Positions 53,809-62,700 of a DNA stretch of 64,000 nucleotides are shown here, piece by piece. The position numbers and the translations under genes were made by a program. Origin of the DNA: Pseudomonadota bacterium (GTDB lineage Bacteria; Pseudomonadota; Alphaproteobacteria; Rhizobiales; Xanthobacteraceae); NCBI GenBank assembly GCA_023404675.1, contig JAEYAW010000022.1, positions 21,174 through 85,173 of the forward strand, read 5' to 3'. Position 1 is the first letter of the stretch. Each line of letters opens with the position of its first letter. The notes below the pieces were generated by a model. That model was given only the letters and a program-made list of their open reading frames with translations. It ran no database searches and was not told where the DNA came from.

Positions 53809-55527
53809 ATGGTGCGCGTCATTGTCTATCTTGTGCTGATCGCCGCCGTTGCCTTCGGCGCGGCGTGGGTGGCGGATCAGCCGGGCGAAGTGGTGCTGGC
53901 CTGGCAGGGCTGGCGCGCGACGGTCTCGCTGCCGATCTTCGTGCTGCTGCTCGGCATCGTCATCGTGCTGGCGATGGCGCTGTGGGTTCTCGTGCTCGGC
54001 CTGTGGCGGGTGCCGAAGCGGATGCGCCGCTCGCGCCACGACAAGCGCATGGCGCGCGGCCGGCAGGCCATCACGCGGGGTCTGATCGCAATCGGCACGG
54101 GCGATTCGTTCGCTGCGCGCGGCAACGCCGAGACCGCCATGAAGCTGGTCGGCCACGATCCTCTGGCGCTGCTGCTGCGCGCGCAGACGGCGCAGCTCGA
54201 AGGCGACCGCGAGGCCGCCGCCCGCGCCTTCCACGCCATGGCGGAGCGCAAGGATACGCGTCTGCTCGGCCTGCGCGGACTGTTCGTCGAGGCGCAGCGC
54301 GCCGACGATCCGCATGCGGCCATCGCCATCGCGCAGGAGGCGCTGAAGCAGTCGCCGGGCGCGCAATGGGCCTCGCAGGCCGTGCTCGGTTTCCGCTGCG
54401 CCGAAAGCGACTGGGACGGCGCGCTGAAACTGATCGACGACAATCTGGCGACCGGGCTGATCGACCGCGCGCTGCATCGGCGCTGGCGCGCCGTGCTGCT
54501 GACCGCGCGCGCGCAATCGCTCGAAACATCCGATCGCGATGCGGCGCGCGAGAGCGTTGCCGAAGCGATCAAGCTCGCGCCCTCGCTGGTGCCCGCAGCC
54601 GTGCTGGCCGCGAAATTCCAGAGCGAGGCCGGGCAGGTGCGCCGCGCCATGCGCATCGTCGAGCAGGCCTGGGCGACGCAGCCGCATCCCGATCTCGCCG
54701 ATGCCTATGCCCATGTGCGCCTCGGCGACGCCTCGCGCGAGCGTCTGGCGCGGGTCGAGGCGCTGGCCGCACGCACGCCGGGCCAGATCGAGGGCGCGCT
54801 CGCGGTGGCGCGCGCCGCCATCGAGGCCAGCGAGTTCGGCAAGGCCCGGACGGCGCTGGAGCCGTTCCTCAGCGCGCCGACCCAGCGGGTCGCGATGCTG
54901 ATGGCGGAGATCGAACGCACCGAGCACGGCGACACCGGCCGGGCGCGGGCCTGGATGCTGCGCGCGGTGCGCGCCGCACAGGATCCGGTCTGGACGGCCG
55001 ACGGCTACATCTCGGACCGCTGGCTGCCGGTCTCGCCGGTGACCGGCAAGCTCGATGCGTTCCGCTGGACCACGCCGCTGGTCGCGCTGTCGTCCGAGAC
55101 TTCGCCGCCGATTTTGATGGAGCCGGAGACCGAGCCGCCCCGGCCCGCCGCCCCGCCGGAAATCCTGCCCGCCCCCTCCGCGCCTGTCGACGCAGCCGAC
55201 GTGCCGGTCGCCCCTGTCGGAACCGCCGACGAGACCTCACCACCGGCCGATGCCGCGACCGCCGACACCACGCCGGCCGACGCGCCCGGCGCCGAGACTT
55301 CGACGCCAGTGGACATCTCGCCCGAGCCCGAGACCGTGGTGACGCCGCTGTTCCGTCCCCGCAAGGAACCGATCCGGATCGCGCCGGTCGAGCCGGTGAT
55401 TCCCGTGCTTCGCCCGCCGGACGATCCCGGCGTCGACGAACAGGGCCGCGCGGGCGAGGCCGATCACGAGCCCGGCCCGGGCCAGCCCGGCGGATGGCGC
55501 GGTTTCCTCACCCGGTGGGGCGGATGA
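53809..55527 (+). CDS. hemY: HemY-domain TPR membrane protein
   Basis: A 572-residue protein. Two N-terminal membrane helices (residues 5-22 and 42-65) frame the HemY_N signature AAWVADQPGEVVLAWQGWRATVS. Residues 80-430 are TPR-like helical repeats. Residues 440-572 are an Ala/Pro/Thr/Asp low-complexity tail ending in a short QPGGWRGFLTRWG motif. The family is encoded after hemD and the mitofilin-like protein; despite its name it is not protoporphyrinogen oxidase. Its role is undefined, with membrane scaffolding alongside the Mic60-like protein the favoured inference. Confidence 0.88.
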   Translation: MVRVIVYLVLIAAVAFGAAWVADQPGEVVLAWQGWRATVSLPIFVLLLGIVIVLAMALWVLVLGLWRVPKRMRRSRHDKRMARGRQAITRGLIAIGTGDSFAARGNAETAMKLVGHDPLALLLRAQTAQLEGDREAAARAFHAMAERKDTRLLGLRGLFVEAQRADDPHAAIAIAQEALKQSPGAQWASQAVLGFRCAESDWDGALKLIDDNLATGLIDRALHRRWRAVLLTARAQSLETSDRDAARESVAEAIKLAPSLVPAAVLAAKFQSEAGQVRRAMRIVEQAWATQPHPDLADAYAHVRLGDASRERLARVEALAARTPGQIEGALAVARAAIEASEFGKARTALEPFLSAPTQRVAMLMAEIERTEHGDTGRARAWMLRAVRAAQDPVWTADGYISDRWLPVSPVTGKLDAFRWTTPLVALSSETSPPILMEPETEPPRPAAPPEILPAPSAPVDAADVPVAPVGTADETSPPADAATADTTPADAPGAETSTPVDISPEPETVVTPLFRPRKEPIRIAPVEPVIPVLRPPDDPGVDEQGRAGEADHEPGPGQPGGWRGFLTRWGG

Positions 55528-55591
55528 AATCCTCTTGTGCGCGCGGAACGCTTGCCAACCCATCCCGCTCCCGATAATCAGGGCGCGGTTC

Positions 55592-55667
55592 GCCGCAATA
55601 GCTCAGCTGGTAGAGCACGTCATTCGTAATGACGGGGTCGGGGGTTCGAATCCCTCTTGCGGCACCA
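55592..55667 (+). tRNA. tRNA-Thr (anticodon CGT)
   Basis: A complete 76-base cloverleaf: acceptor GCCGCAA/TTGCGGC, D-arm GCTC-AGCTGGTAG-AGC, anticodon stem CGTCA/TGACG with loop TTCGTAA giving anticodon CGT, T-arm GGGGG-TTCGAAT-CCCTC, and an encoded ACCA 3' end. It reads ACG threonine codons. It stands alone, just downstream of hemY, at the left border of a region that looks accessory. Confidence 0.97.
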
Positions 55668-56049
55668 GACAACACCCCCGGATTCCTAGAAATTTCTGAT
55701 TGGCGCGGCTCGCCCAACGGAATGGGCTGCCTGTCAGGAACCGCCGCGTGACCGGATGCAGCGCGCCGAGCGAGCGGCCTCGTTGCGGCGCGGGCCGAAG
55801 CAAGGTCCGCCATCGACGGCTCCTGAACGGCGCTCCGTGTGCTGTCTCTCACCTCACCGAGGGCGCCGGAGGGCGCAGCGGCCATGCCGGCCTATGCCGG
55901 CAAGCTGGGCACCGACGTCTTCGCAGGTGATGGCGAAAGCGTGGAGGACACGCTGCGACACCTGTCGCGGCTGGCGGCGACGACAGGGGGCGGCGGCGAG
56001 CCGTTAACTTCACGGTCGAAGCCCGACTCATTTTTGCGCCTGGGACCTC
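55668..56049. other. Gene-free stretch after tRNA-Thr
   Basis: No supported gene. Short open frames here lack codon bias and domain features. AGAAATTTCT at 55688-55697 is a small perfect palindrome. I saw no repeat of the tRNA 3' end and no integrase, so no attachment site can be claimed. Confidence 0.4.
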
Positions 56050-56077
56050 TTGACAGCCAAAGTCGCTCTCCTAATTT
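56050..56077 (+). promoter_or_regulatory. Candidate promoter of the small-protein/hsp20 operon
   Basis: TTGACA at 56050-56055, a perfect -35, is followed 16 bases later by TAATTT (56072-56077). Transcription would start near 56084, about 38 bases before the ATG at 56122. The CTTGACA context would also fit a heat-shock (RpoH) -35. Confidence 0.5.
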
Positions 56078-56121
56078 TTTTCGCGCCGTCTTCATCGAGA
56101 AAGGAGCAAAAGGAGGCGACT

Positions 56122-56457
56122 ATGCGAGTTGGATCCGGAATTCAGCCTATCGACATTCATGCACATTCACTCCTGGCCTCGGTTTACAGCGCGCCTGACG
56201 AGGTTCTTTCCAATCCCGTCCTTTCCTCCTCGGAAAAGCGCTGCATCCTGGCGGCGTGGGCTTCCGACGCATTCGCTGTCGAGGACTCGCCGTGGCTCCG
56301 GCAACTGCCAAATGCCGCTGAGCCCATCCCCATCGGGGACATCATGAAGGCTTTGCGAAGCCTTGACGACGACGAGACAGACGATCCTCCACCCACTGGT
56401 TCACCGGCCTTGGCTCGCTCCCTCGATCAGGAAGCGATGCAGCTGTCCGCAGCATGA
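56122..56457 (+). CDS. Conserved small protein of unknown function upstream of hsp20
   Basis: A 111-residue acidic protein starting MRVGSGIQPIDIHAHSLLA; AGGAGG at 56111-56116 is well spaced, so the ATG at 56122 is preferred over 56050. A recognisable block is LSSSEKRCILAAWASDAFAV...PWLRQLP, found in small proteins of Rhizobiales that accompany heat-shock genes, as far as I recall. There is no signal peptide or membrane segment. It is 53 bases ahead of hsp20 and probably in the same operon. Confidence 0.72.
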   Translation: MRVGSGIQPIDIHAHSLLASVYSAPDEVLSNPVLSSSEKRCILAAWASDAFAVEDSPWLRQLPNAAEPIPIGDIMKALRSLDDDETDDPPPTGSPALARSLDQEAMQLSAA

Positions 56458-56510
56458 TGCCGGCAGGTTGCTGACTCTCGCGACCTTTGGAAACACAATG
56501 GAGAAAGACG

Positions 56511-56978
56511 ATGCGCACTTCCTTTGATTTCTCTCCTCTGTTTCGCTCGACCATCGGATTCGACCGCATGCTGGGGGCTCTGGAGGCCGCCAGTCGCGTT
56601 GAAACGATCGAGAACTGGCCGCCCTACGATATTCTGAAGGCGGGAGAAGAAGACTATCGGATCACAATGGCTGTGGCCGGCTTTGATCGATCCGAGCTGG
56701 CCATCACCCACGACCGGAACCTGCTTCTCGTCACAGGCAAGAAAGCCGGTGGGCAAGAGGGCAACTATCTCCACCGGGGTATTTCCCGTCGCGACTTTGA
56801 GCGCCGTTTCGAGTTGGCCGACCACGTGAAGATCATCGGTGCAGAGCTGTCCAACGGGCTGCTCACCATCGAGCTGAAGCGAGAACTGCCCGAGGAAAAG
56901 AAGCCACGCCAGATACCGATTGAGGTGCTGCAACAATCTGGCGTCCGCCAGATCGAAGCGACCAAGCAGGCAGCTTAA
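56511..56978 (+). CDS. Small heat-shock protein, Hsp20/IbpA family
   Basis: A 155-residue alpha-crystallin-domain chaperone. N terminus with FDFSPLFRSTIGFDRMLGAL, then the crystallin domain (about residues 38-130) with YDILKAGEEDYRITMAVAGF and the C-terminal ELSNGLLTIELKRELPEEKKPRQIPIEV, where the IPI tripeptide is the oligomerisation I-X-I motif. The start is ATG 56511 preceded by GGAGAAAG. It holds unfolded proteins during heat stress. A strong hairpin follows at 56994. Confidence 0.93.
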   Translation: MRTSFDFSPLFRSTIGFDRMLGALEAASRVETIENWPPYDILKAGEEDYRITMAVAGFDRSELAITHDRNLLLVTGKKAGGQEGNYLHRGISRRDFERRFELADHVKIIGAELSNGLLTIELKRELPEEKKPRQIPIEVLQQSGVRQIEATKQAA

Positions 56979-56993
56979 GGCTTCTCGAATAGC

Positions 56994-57025
56994 GCCGTTG
57001 CACCGTACACGCGCGGTGCAACGGC
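56994..57025 (+). terminator. Terminator hairpin after hsp20
   Basis: GCCGTTGCACCG (56994-57005) and CGGTGCAACGGC (57014-57025) form a perfect 12-bp stem with an eight-base loop, 15 bases after the hsp20 stop. No T tract follows, so it may act as an RNA 3' stabiliser or a Rho-linked end. Confidence 0.6.
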
Positions 57026-57087
57026 CGCCGCCTCGAACCGCGACGATCGCGCCAGCCTATGCGTGGGCGCGGCCTTCGCGTGGACGC

Positions 57088-57267
57088 GGCCTTTGCCTTG
57101 CGGCCAATCGCCTGCAATCCGACATCCGGCTGCGCCGACAGGACCTCGGCCATGGTGGTCCAAAAGTCCGGAAAGCCGCTTTCCAGCGCCTTGTCGAACC
57201 AATCGATGGCTTCGGCGATATTTCCGTCGCCGATCAGCATGCGCGCGTGATCGAACTGCGCCCGGCA
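57088..57267 (-). pseudogene. Possible TPR-like gene remnant
   Basis: Within an otherwise unremarkable minus-strand frame, the stretch FDHARMLIGDGNIAEAIDWF and then DKALESGFPDFWTTMAEVLS looks like a real tetratricopeptide-type repeat, while the sequence on both sides is arginine-rich and not protein-like. It may be a decayed fragment of a TPR protein. It lies between hsp20 and the lipid kinase gene and has no plausible start. Low confidence. Confidence 0.25.
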
Positions 57268-57343
57268 GTCCCCGCTTCGGCCCCGGCCCGAAAAAATTGC
57301 TCGCTCGCAGTGGATCAAGCCGCGTGCAACGAACCGGACGGTC

Positions 57344-58270
57344 TTACAAAGCTCTCTTCGAAAGAAGCGCGCCTGGGCGCAGTTGAATGCGGAGCGCACT
57401 CTCCTGGCAGTCCACACGGAACTGTCGGAGCCTCAACGGCTCGCCGTCCAGATTGACGTCGAGAACATCTTCCGCCTCGTATGCGATCCACGGCACGCGC
57501 GCAGTGACCAGCCGCGCCCGAATGCTGTCGGCTCCCTGCCGCAGGAGAGAGGTGAAAGCATCGAAACGCTCGGCCGGATCGATATCCGGAAGGATCATCA
57601 GATCGAGCAGACCATCGTCGAGCAGCGCATCGGGACAGAGCGGGATACCGCCGCCGGCCTGCCGCCCATTGCCGACCGCGAGAGCAACGAAGGGACCCTC
57701 CCACGAAAAGCCTGGGGCCTGGAAACGTCCGCGGCTCGCCGCCAGTTCGGAGAATCGGGTCACGCCGGTGAGCACATAGGCCAGTCCACCGAGATACTTC
57801 TTCAGTTCAGGATCGGTCTCGACGGTGATGCGCGAGCCAAATCCGCCGGTCAGCATGTTGAAGAACGGCCGCCCGTCCAGAAGCCCGACATCCATCGCAT
57901 GGCTCGGGCCTTCGGCGACGAGTTCCAGCGCCGTCGTCAGATCGTCGACCGGGATCTCGGTCGCGTGCGCGAAGTCGTTGGCCGTTCCAAGCGGCAGCAC
58001 GCCGAGCGAGCAGTTCTCGGGAATCCCCGCGAGATAGGCCGCGGCGAACACCTCGTTGATCGTTCCGTCGCCGCCGCCTGCCACGATTCGATCGACCAGT
58101 CCGCGCCGCGCATCGACAACCGCTTCCTCGGTCAGCCGTGCGGCATCGCCGGCCTCCCATGTCACGCCGACCTGCACGGTGTGGCCGTGATTGCGCACGG
58201 ACGACACCGCCTTCCGCACCGCTGGATTGGCCGCCGCCTTGCCATGAAGAACGATCCTGATCGCCACCAT
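57344..58270 (-). CDS. YegS/DAGK-type lipid kinase
   Basis: A 308-residue protein starting MVAIRIVLHGKAAANPAV, with GGAGGG upstream. The DAGK catalytic domain shows VAGGGDGTINEVFAAA and LGVLPLGTANDFAHA, the nucleotide-binding motifs, followed by a beta-sandwich domain with GPFVALAVGNGRQAGGGIPLCPDALLDDGLLDLMILP. It phosphorylates a lipid such as diacylglycerol or phosphatidylglycerol at the membrane. It stands alone, and its neighbours give no functional clue. Confidence 0.9.
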   Translation of the reverse strand: MVAIRIVLHGKAAANPAVRKAVSSVRNHGHTVQVGVTWEAGDAARLTEEAVVDARRGLVDRIVAGGGDGTINEVFAAAYLAGIPENCSLGVLPLGTANDFAHATEIPVDDLTTALELVAEGPSHAMDVGLLDGRPFFNMLTGGFGSRITVETDPELKKYLGGLAYVLTGVTRFSELAASRGRFQAPGFSWEGPFVALAVGNGRQAGGGIPLCPDALLDDGLLDLMILPDIDPAERFDAFTSLLRQGADSIRARLVTARVPWIAYEAEDVLDVNLDGEPLRLRQFRVDCQESALRIQLRPGALLSKRAL

Positions 58271-58544
58271 CGAAACGCCGCCCTCCGTGATCTGCCGCGC
58301 AGCAGATACAGGAACGGCCGGGCAACCGCAAAACATGAGCGGACGGTGTGGATGGATCGCCGTGAGCCTGTTACGGCCGACCGCCCGATCGCCGGTATCT
58401 TTTTCCCGAACCTCCTCCGGAGGCCGGATGAAACGTGCTTCCGGTCTGACCAGCCATAACCAGCCATAAGAAGGGGATGACGAGATCCGATCGACTGGCG
58501 GCCTTCGCGGCACCTCGCTCGGAATTCCGTCATCCCCGTCCGGA

Positions 58545-59198
58545 TCAGCGCGCGGCGCGCGGCACCGGCGTGTTGAGCAATTGCTGCTCCCACAGATACG
58601 CGATGCCGCTGCCGCCGGCATGTTGCGCGAAGATCTCGGTCATCTTGGCAGCGGTCTCGCTCCGGGCCCAATCGCGCTGCCATTCCGCTGCCAGCGCGAT
58701 CCACGTCATCATATTCGCGCCGGCCGCGATCATGCGCTGAATGGCGACCTGATGGGACTCGACCGAAACGCCGCCGGATGCATCGGTGATGACCGTCACA
58801 TCCCAGCCTTCGCCGAGGGCCTGAATCGTCGGCATCGCGACGCAGACCTCGGTCCACAGGCCCGCGATGACCAACTGTTTGCGGCCCGTCGCCTTGACCG
58901 CATCCACCACCTTCTTGTCTTCCCAGGTGTTGATGAGCGTCCGGTCGATCACCTCCTGGCCGGGGAATACATCGGTGATCTGGGGGAAGAGGAGGCCGCC
59001 GCGCTCGGCGAGCACGCTGGTCAGGATCGTCGGCACGCCGAAGGCCTTGGCGACCTTCGCCAGACCCGCCGTGTTGTTCACCACCATCTGCGGTTCGTGG
59101 CTGTTCAGATTTGCAAGCTGGTAAGGCTGATGGTCGATCAGAACCAACACGGAATCTTCAGGGCGAAGAAGCGAGGCAAGGCCGTTGCGAAAGGTCAT
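58545..59198 (-). CDS. Isochorismatase-family hydrolase (YcaC-like)
   Basis: A 217-residue cysteine hydrolase. The catalytic Asp is in VLVLIDHQPYQLANLNS, the Lys in the LINTWEDKKV area, and the nucleophile Cys in LWTEVCVAMPTIQALG, preceded by VIAGL. GWDVTVITDASGGVSVESHQ is further family sequence. YcaC-like members are hydrolases of uncertain substrate. The ATG at 59198 is the likely start. It is divergent from a LysR-family gene that probably regulates it. Confidence 0.88.
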   Translation of the reverse strand: MTFRNGLASLLRPEDSVLVLIDHQPYQLANLNSHEPQMVVNNTAGLAKVAKAFGVPTILTSVLAERGGLLFPQITDVFPGQEVIDRTLINTWEDKKVVDAVKATGRKQLVIAGLWTEVCVAMPTIQALGEGWDVTVITDASGGVSVESHQVAIQRMIAAGANMMTWIALAAEWQRDWARSETAAKMTEIFAQHAGGSGIAYLWEQQLLNTPVPRAAR

Positions 59199-59349
59199 GA
59201 ATACATCCTGTGTTGCTGTTGTGGAGCGGACTGGATTTTGGGCAGACATGCGCCGAGGACGGCACTGCCCGAGCCGGGAATTGTCATCCCGAGCGTGGTG
59301 CGGTAGTGCCCTGTCGTGCCAAGCTGTGTCGCAGAACGGGAACGCCGAA

Positions 59350-60237
59350 TTGGACATCGAAGATCTGCGGACATTCGTGGAAATTGCAGACGCCGGGGGC
59401 ATTTCGCCCGCCGCCCGCCGGCTCGGCGTCTCCAAGTCGGTGGTCAGCCGGAGTCTCGGGCGACTTGAAGCGGAACTTGGCGTACAGCTTCTCGCGCGGA
59501 CCACACGTGGCGCGGCGCTCACGGACGCCGGCGCTTCCTTTCGCGAGCATGCGGCCAGAGCCTGTGCCGAAATCGACATGGCCAAGGAAACGATCCTGCC
59601 TGCCGGCGATCTTCGCGGCCGCTTGCGAATTGCGGTCCCGCTTTCTTTAGGCCCGAGCCAGTTTGCGCCGACAATCGCGGAGATGGCGCGACGGCATCCG
59701 CGGCTCGATGTCCACACCTCCTACAGCGATCGCTTCGTTGATCTCGTTGCGGAGGGTTTTGATTGTTCGATCCGGGTCGGCTACCTCCCGGACTCCAACC
59801 TGATCGCAAGACGCGTCGGTCCCATTTATGGGAAGTTCGTCGCGAGTCCTGATTACATCAAGGCGCACGGTTCCCCCGAAACGCTGGAGGAACTCATCGC
59901 ACATCAGTCTCTCATGCAGGGAACCGAAACCTGGCAGCTCATGGATGGGGACAAGATCGTCACGGTGCAGCCGCAAGGGCGCTTCAAGGCCGATAACGGC
60001 ACGGCTCTCGCTATCGCAGCGGCGGCGGGTCTTGGCATCGCGTCGCTTCCGGATTGCCTCATCGATGAATATGTCGCCTCCGGCGCGCTTGTGCCCGTGA
60101 TGACACGCCATCCGCCGCCCTCGGCGGGAGTGTATGTCATCCGCCCGCCAAGTCCGTATCCCGCGCGCAAGGTGCAGGTCTTCACCGACCTGATGATCGA
60201 GCACTTCGCACAGACGCCGTACGGCACGGAACGTTAA
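59350..60237 (+). CDS. LysR-family transcriptional regulator
   Basis: A 295-residue regulator if started at the TTG 59350 (LDIEDLRTFVEIADAGGISP), which has GGGAA ahead; ATGs further upstream would add non-homologous sequence. The helix-turn-helix is in AARRLGVSKSVVSRSLGRLEAELG; the effector domain follows from about residue 88 (GRLRIAVPLSLGPSQF). Convention makes it the activator or repressor of the divergent isochorismatase-type gene, with its operator in the 151-base interval. Confidence 0.87.
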   Translation: MDIEDLRTFVEIADAGGISPAARRLGVSKSVVSRSLGRLEAELGVQLLARTTRGAALTDAGASFREHAARACAEIDMAKETILPAGDLRGRLRIAVPLSLGPSQFAPTIAEMARRHPRLDVHTSYSDRFVDLVAEGFDCSIRVGYLPDSNLIARRVGPIYGKFVASPDYIKAHGSPETLEELIAHQSLMQGTETWQLMDGDKIVTVQPQGRFKADNGTALAIAAAAGLGIASLPDCLIDEYVASGALVPVMTRHPPPSAGVYVIRPPSPYPARKVQVFTDLMIEHFAQTPYGTER

Positions 60238-60253
60238 TTGATGATTGTCTCAT

Positions 60254-61657
60254 CTACAGCGAGCCCGCGAGGCCCCGAAGCACAAGTCCAGCCACCGCGC
60301 AGGCCGCGAGTGTGGGAATCATCCCGACCTTGAAACGCAGCATCGCAACCATCGCGGCTGTGGCCAGGAGCGCGGCCTGCCAATCCATCGAACTGAGCAC
60401 CGGCAGATCAGGACAGGCGCCGAACAAGCTGATGGTCCGCACCTCCCGGAACACGACGTGCAGAGCGAACCAGATCGCCAGATTCATGACCACGCCAACG
60501 ACGGCGGCGGTGATGGCGGACAGGACCGCGGAGGCCGCTTTGTTGCCGCGTAGGGCTTCGCTGTAGGGCGCGCCGACGAAGATGAACATAAATGACGGTG
60601 CGAAAGTCACCCAGGTTGTGAGCGCAGCCCCGAGCCCACCTGCCAGCAGTGGGTCGAGCGTTCCGGGTGCTCGATAGGCCGCGAGGAAGCCGACGAACTG
60701 CAACACCATGATCAGCGGGCCGGGTGTCGTCTCCGCAAGGCCAAGCCCGTCGACCATCTCGCCTGGAGCGAGCCAGCCGAAGCTCTCGACGGCCGACTGC
60801 GCGACATAGGCGAGCACCGCATAGGCGCCGCCGAAAGTGACGATCGCCATCGTGCTGAAGAAGGTGCCGATCTGCGTCCAGACGCTGGAGGAACCGGTCA
60901 CGAGCCACAGCAGCAGGACCGGTCCGAGCCAGATCGGCAGCCATAGCGCCAGCACTTTGATTGTCCGCCTCCACGACGGGGCGGCGTGGGCAAGCTCGCC
61001 GCGTTCGAACATGCGATCGATGATGCCCTTGAAGTCCGGCGCGGCACCCTTGCCGCCATGCCCGCCGCCAGCAAAGACCTGCGGCGCGTACCGGCTGCCG
61101 AGCCAGCCGATCAGGCCGGCGGCAAGGATGATGATCGGAAACGGGACGCGAAAGACATAGATGCCGATGAAGGCGGCAACGGCGATCCCGACCATGGCGC
61201 GGTTCTTCAAAGCCCGCTTGCCAATACGGAGAACCGCCTCGACGACGACAGCGAGCACCGCTGCCTTCACGCCAAAGAACACGGCGTCAATCAGCGGGAC
61301 ATGGCGGTAGACCGCATAAAGGACGCTAAGCCCCAGCATCACCAGGGCGCCTGGCAGGACGAACAGGACGCCGGCCACAAGGCCGCCTGCCGTGCGGTGC
61401 ATCAGCCAGCCGATATAGGTGGCAAGTTGCTGCGCTTCCGGACCGGGCAGCAGCATGCAGTAATTGAGCGCATGCAGGAAGCGCTGCTCGCCGATCCAGC
61501 GGCGCTCTTCGACCAGTTCCTTGTGCATGAGCGCAATTTGCCCGGCCGGGCCGCCGAAGCTCAGCAGGCCGATCCTGGCCCAGACCCTAGTGGCCTCTGC
61601 AAGAGTGGGAACGGAAGGCTCTACGCACGGTTTGTCCGTCGCTGCCGTGATCGACAT
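60254..61657 (-). CDS. chrA: Chromate efflux transporter ChrA
   Basis: A 467-residue, two-domain CHR transporter. The N-terminal half starts LLSFGGPAGQIALMHKELVEERRW and the C-terminal half repeats the motif as FGGAYAVLAYVAQSAVESFGWL; both halves contain about five or six hydrophobic segments. It exports chromate across the inner membrane. It is 11 bases after the ChrB-type gene, forming a chromate-resistance operon, and is convergent with the LysR gene. Confidence 0.93.
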   Translation of the reverse strand: MSITAATDKPCVEPSVPTLAEATRVWARIGLLSFGGPAGQIALMHKELVEERRWIGEQRFLHALNYCMLLPGPEAQQLATYIGWLMHRTAGGLVAGVLFVLPGALVMLGLSVLYAVYRHVPLIDAVFFGVKAAVLAVVVEAVLRIGKRALKNRAMVGIAVAAFIGIYVFRVPFPIIILAAGLIGWLGSRYAPQVFAGGGHGGKGAAPDFKGIIDRMFERGELAHAAPSWRRTIKVLALWLPIWLGPVLLLWLVTGSSSVWTQIGTFFSTMAIVTFGGAYAVLAYVAQSAVESFGWLAPGEMVDGLGLAETTPGPLIMVLQFVGFLAAYRAPGTLDPLLAGGLGAALTTWVTFAPSFMFIFVGAPYSEALRGNKAASAVLSAITAAVVGVVMNLAIWFALHVVFREVRTISLFGACPDLPVLSSMDWQAALLATAAMVAMLRFKVGMIPTLAACAVAGLVLRGLAGSL

Positions 61658-61668
61658 GGCCGCCTCCC

Positions 61669-62496
61669 TTATGCCGGCTTCTGGCCGGAAGGCCAGTTAT
61701 GCGTTTCCTCGGTGGCGTCGCGGCACCAGCGATAGAAGGCGTCATAGAGCAGCATGCCCGCCTCGAGTTGTTCGAGGTCGTCGCGGAACATACGGGAGAG
61801 GCCGAGCGAGGCGGCGAGGAATCCGGCGGCCTGCGGCACAAGATCGAGCCGCGCCGTGTCGGCGCCACGCACAATGGTCGCGAGCCGATCGAGCGGCCCC
61901 GAGCTGAGGTCGAACTCCTCGATCATGGCGTCGAACGTGCAGCGATCGCCACGGTGGCTCCAGAACACGCCGTCGATGTCGAAAGGCGTGGCCTTGAAAC
62001 GCTCGGCGACGGCGGTCACCTCCGATGCCGCGACGAACAGGAAGACCGCCTTCGGATCGATGAAACGTCGGATCAGCCAGGGGCAGGCGATGCGGTCGAC
62101 CTTGGGTCGCGCCCGCGTGACCCAGACAGTCCGGCCAGCGTCGTCCCGCGGCGGCAGCTTGTCGGTCTTCACGAGCGGCCCTCTGGCGGCACGCCATGCC
62201 TCGAAACCGCCCTCAAGGGTCTCGGCCTTGATGCCCTGATGGAGCAGCCAGGCCGTAACGCCCTGGCTGAGCTTCAGGCCCTTCTGGCAGACCACGACGA
62301 CGTCGCGTCCGGCCAATTCCGGAGCCCCGGCGGCCACCTGCAAGGCGTCGCGGCGAACGGCGCCCGGCAGGAGGCGCGGATCGGCCTCGAAGTCCGCCGG
62401 GGTTCGGACGTCAATGATTGCAGGCGCACCAGGAAGCCCGACGAGACGGGCAAGCTGCGAGGGTGTGATCTCAGTATTTGACGGCACGGCGTCCAT
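61669..62496 (-). CDS. chrB: Rhodanese-ChrB fusion, chromate resistance protein
   Basis: A 275-residue fusion. Residues about 12-115 are a rhodanese domain (APAIIDVRTPADFEADPRL and the active-site loop VVVCQKGLKLSQG with the catalytic Cys). Residues about 125-275 are the ChrB C-terminal domain (VWVTRARPKVDRIACPWLIRRF, GVFWSHRGDRCTFDAMIEEF). ChrB proteins sense chromate or aid ChrA-mediated resistance; the rhodanese-fused version lacks the N-terminal DNA-binding domain of regulatory ChrB, so a sulfur-transfer or redox role is more likely than repression. Confidence 0.88.
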   Translation of the reverse strand: MDAVPSNTEITPSQLARLVGLPGAPAIIDVRTPADFEADPRLLPGAVRRDALQVAAGAPELAGRDVVVVCQKGLKLSQGVTAWLLHQGIKAETLEGGFEAWRAARGPLVKTDKLPPRDDAGRTVWVTRARPKVDRIACPWLIRRFIDPKAVFLFVAASEVTAVAERFKATPFDIDGVFWSHRGDRCTFDAMIEEFDLSSGPLDRLATIVRGADTARLDLVPQAAGFLAASLGLSRMFRDDLEQLEAGMLLYDAFYRWCRDATEETHNWPSGQKPA

Positions 62497-62700
62497 CCCT
62501 TCTTAGGGTCCATGGACGCGATCTTTGGGCTGCCGCCTCACGGGGTAATCGCGAATAACCCCTTGCGTGCACCATAATCGAAATGCGCTATTGCCTTCAA
62601 GTCTGTGCGGGCTCGATGCTTGTATAAATCCTTTCGCGTCACCGCCAATCCGGCGATCCGACCCCGGCTTCGCGATCCGACCCGATGCGATTCGGCCGGG

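Noticed and set aside
55592..55697. Phage or island attachment site at tRNA-Thr
   Set aside because: No direct repeat of the tRNA 3' end and no integrase gene are visible in the window.
55839..56198. Plus-strand open frame of 119 codons after tRNA-Thr
   Set aside because: Overlaps the better-supported gene at 56122 in another frame and has no recognisable features.
56458..56510. ROSE-type thermometer directly before hsp20
   Set aside because: The short leader contains TTGCT but no convincing pairing with the GGAGAAAG ribosome binding site.
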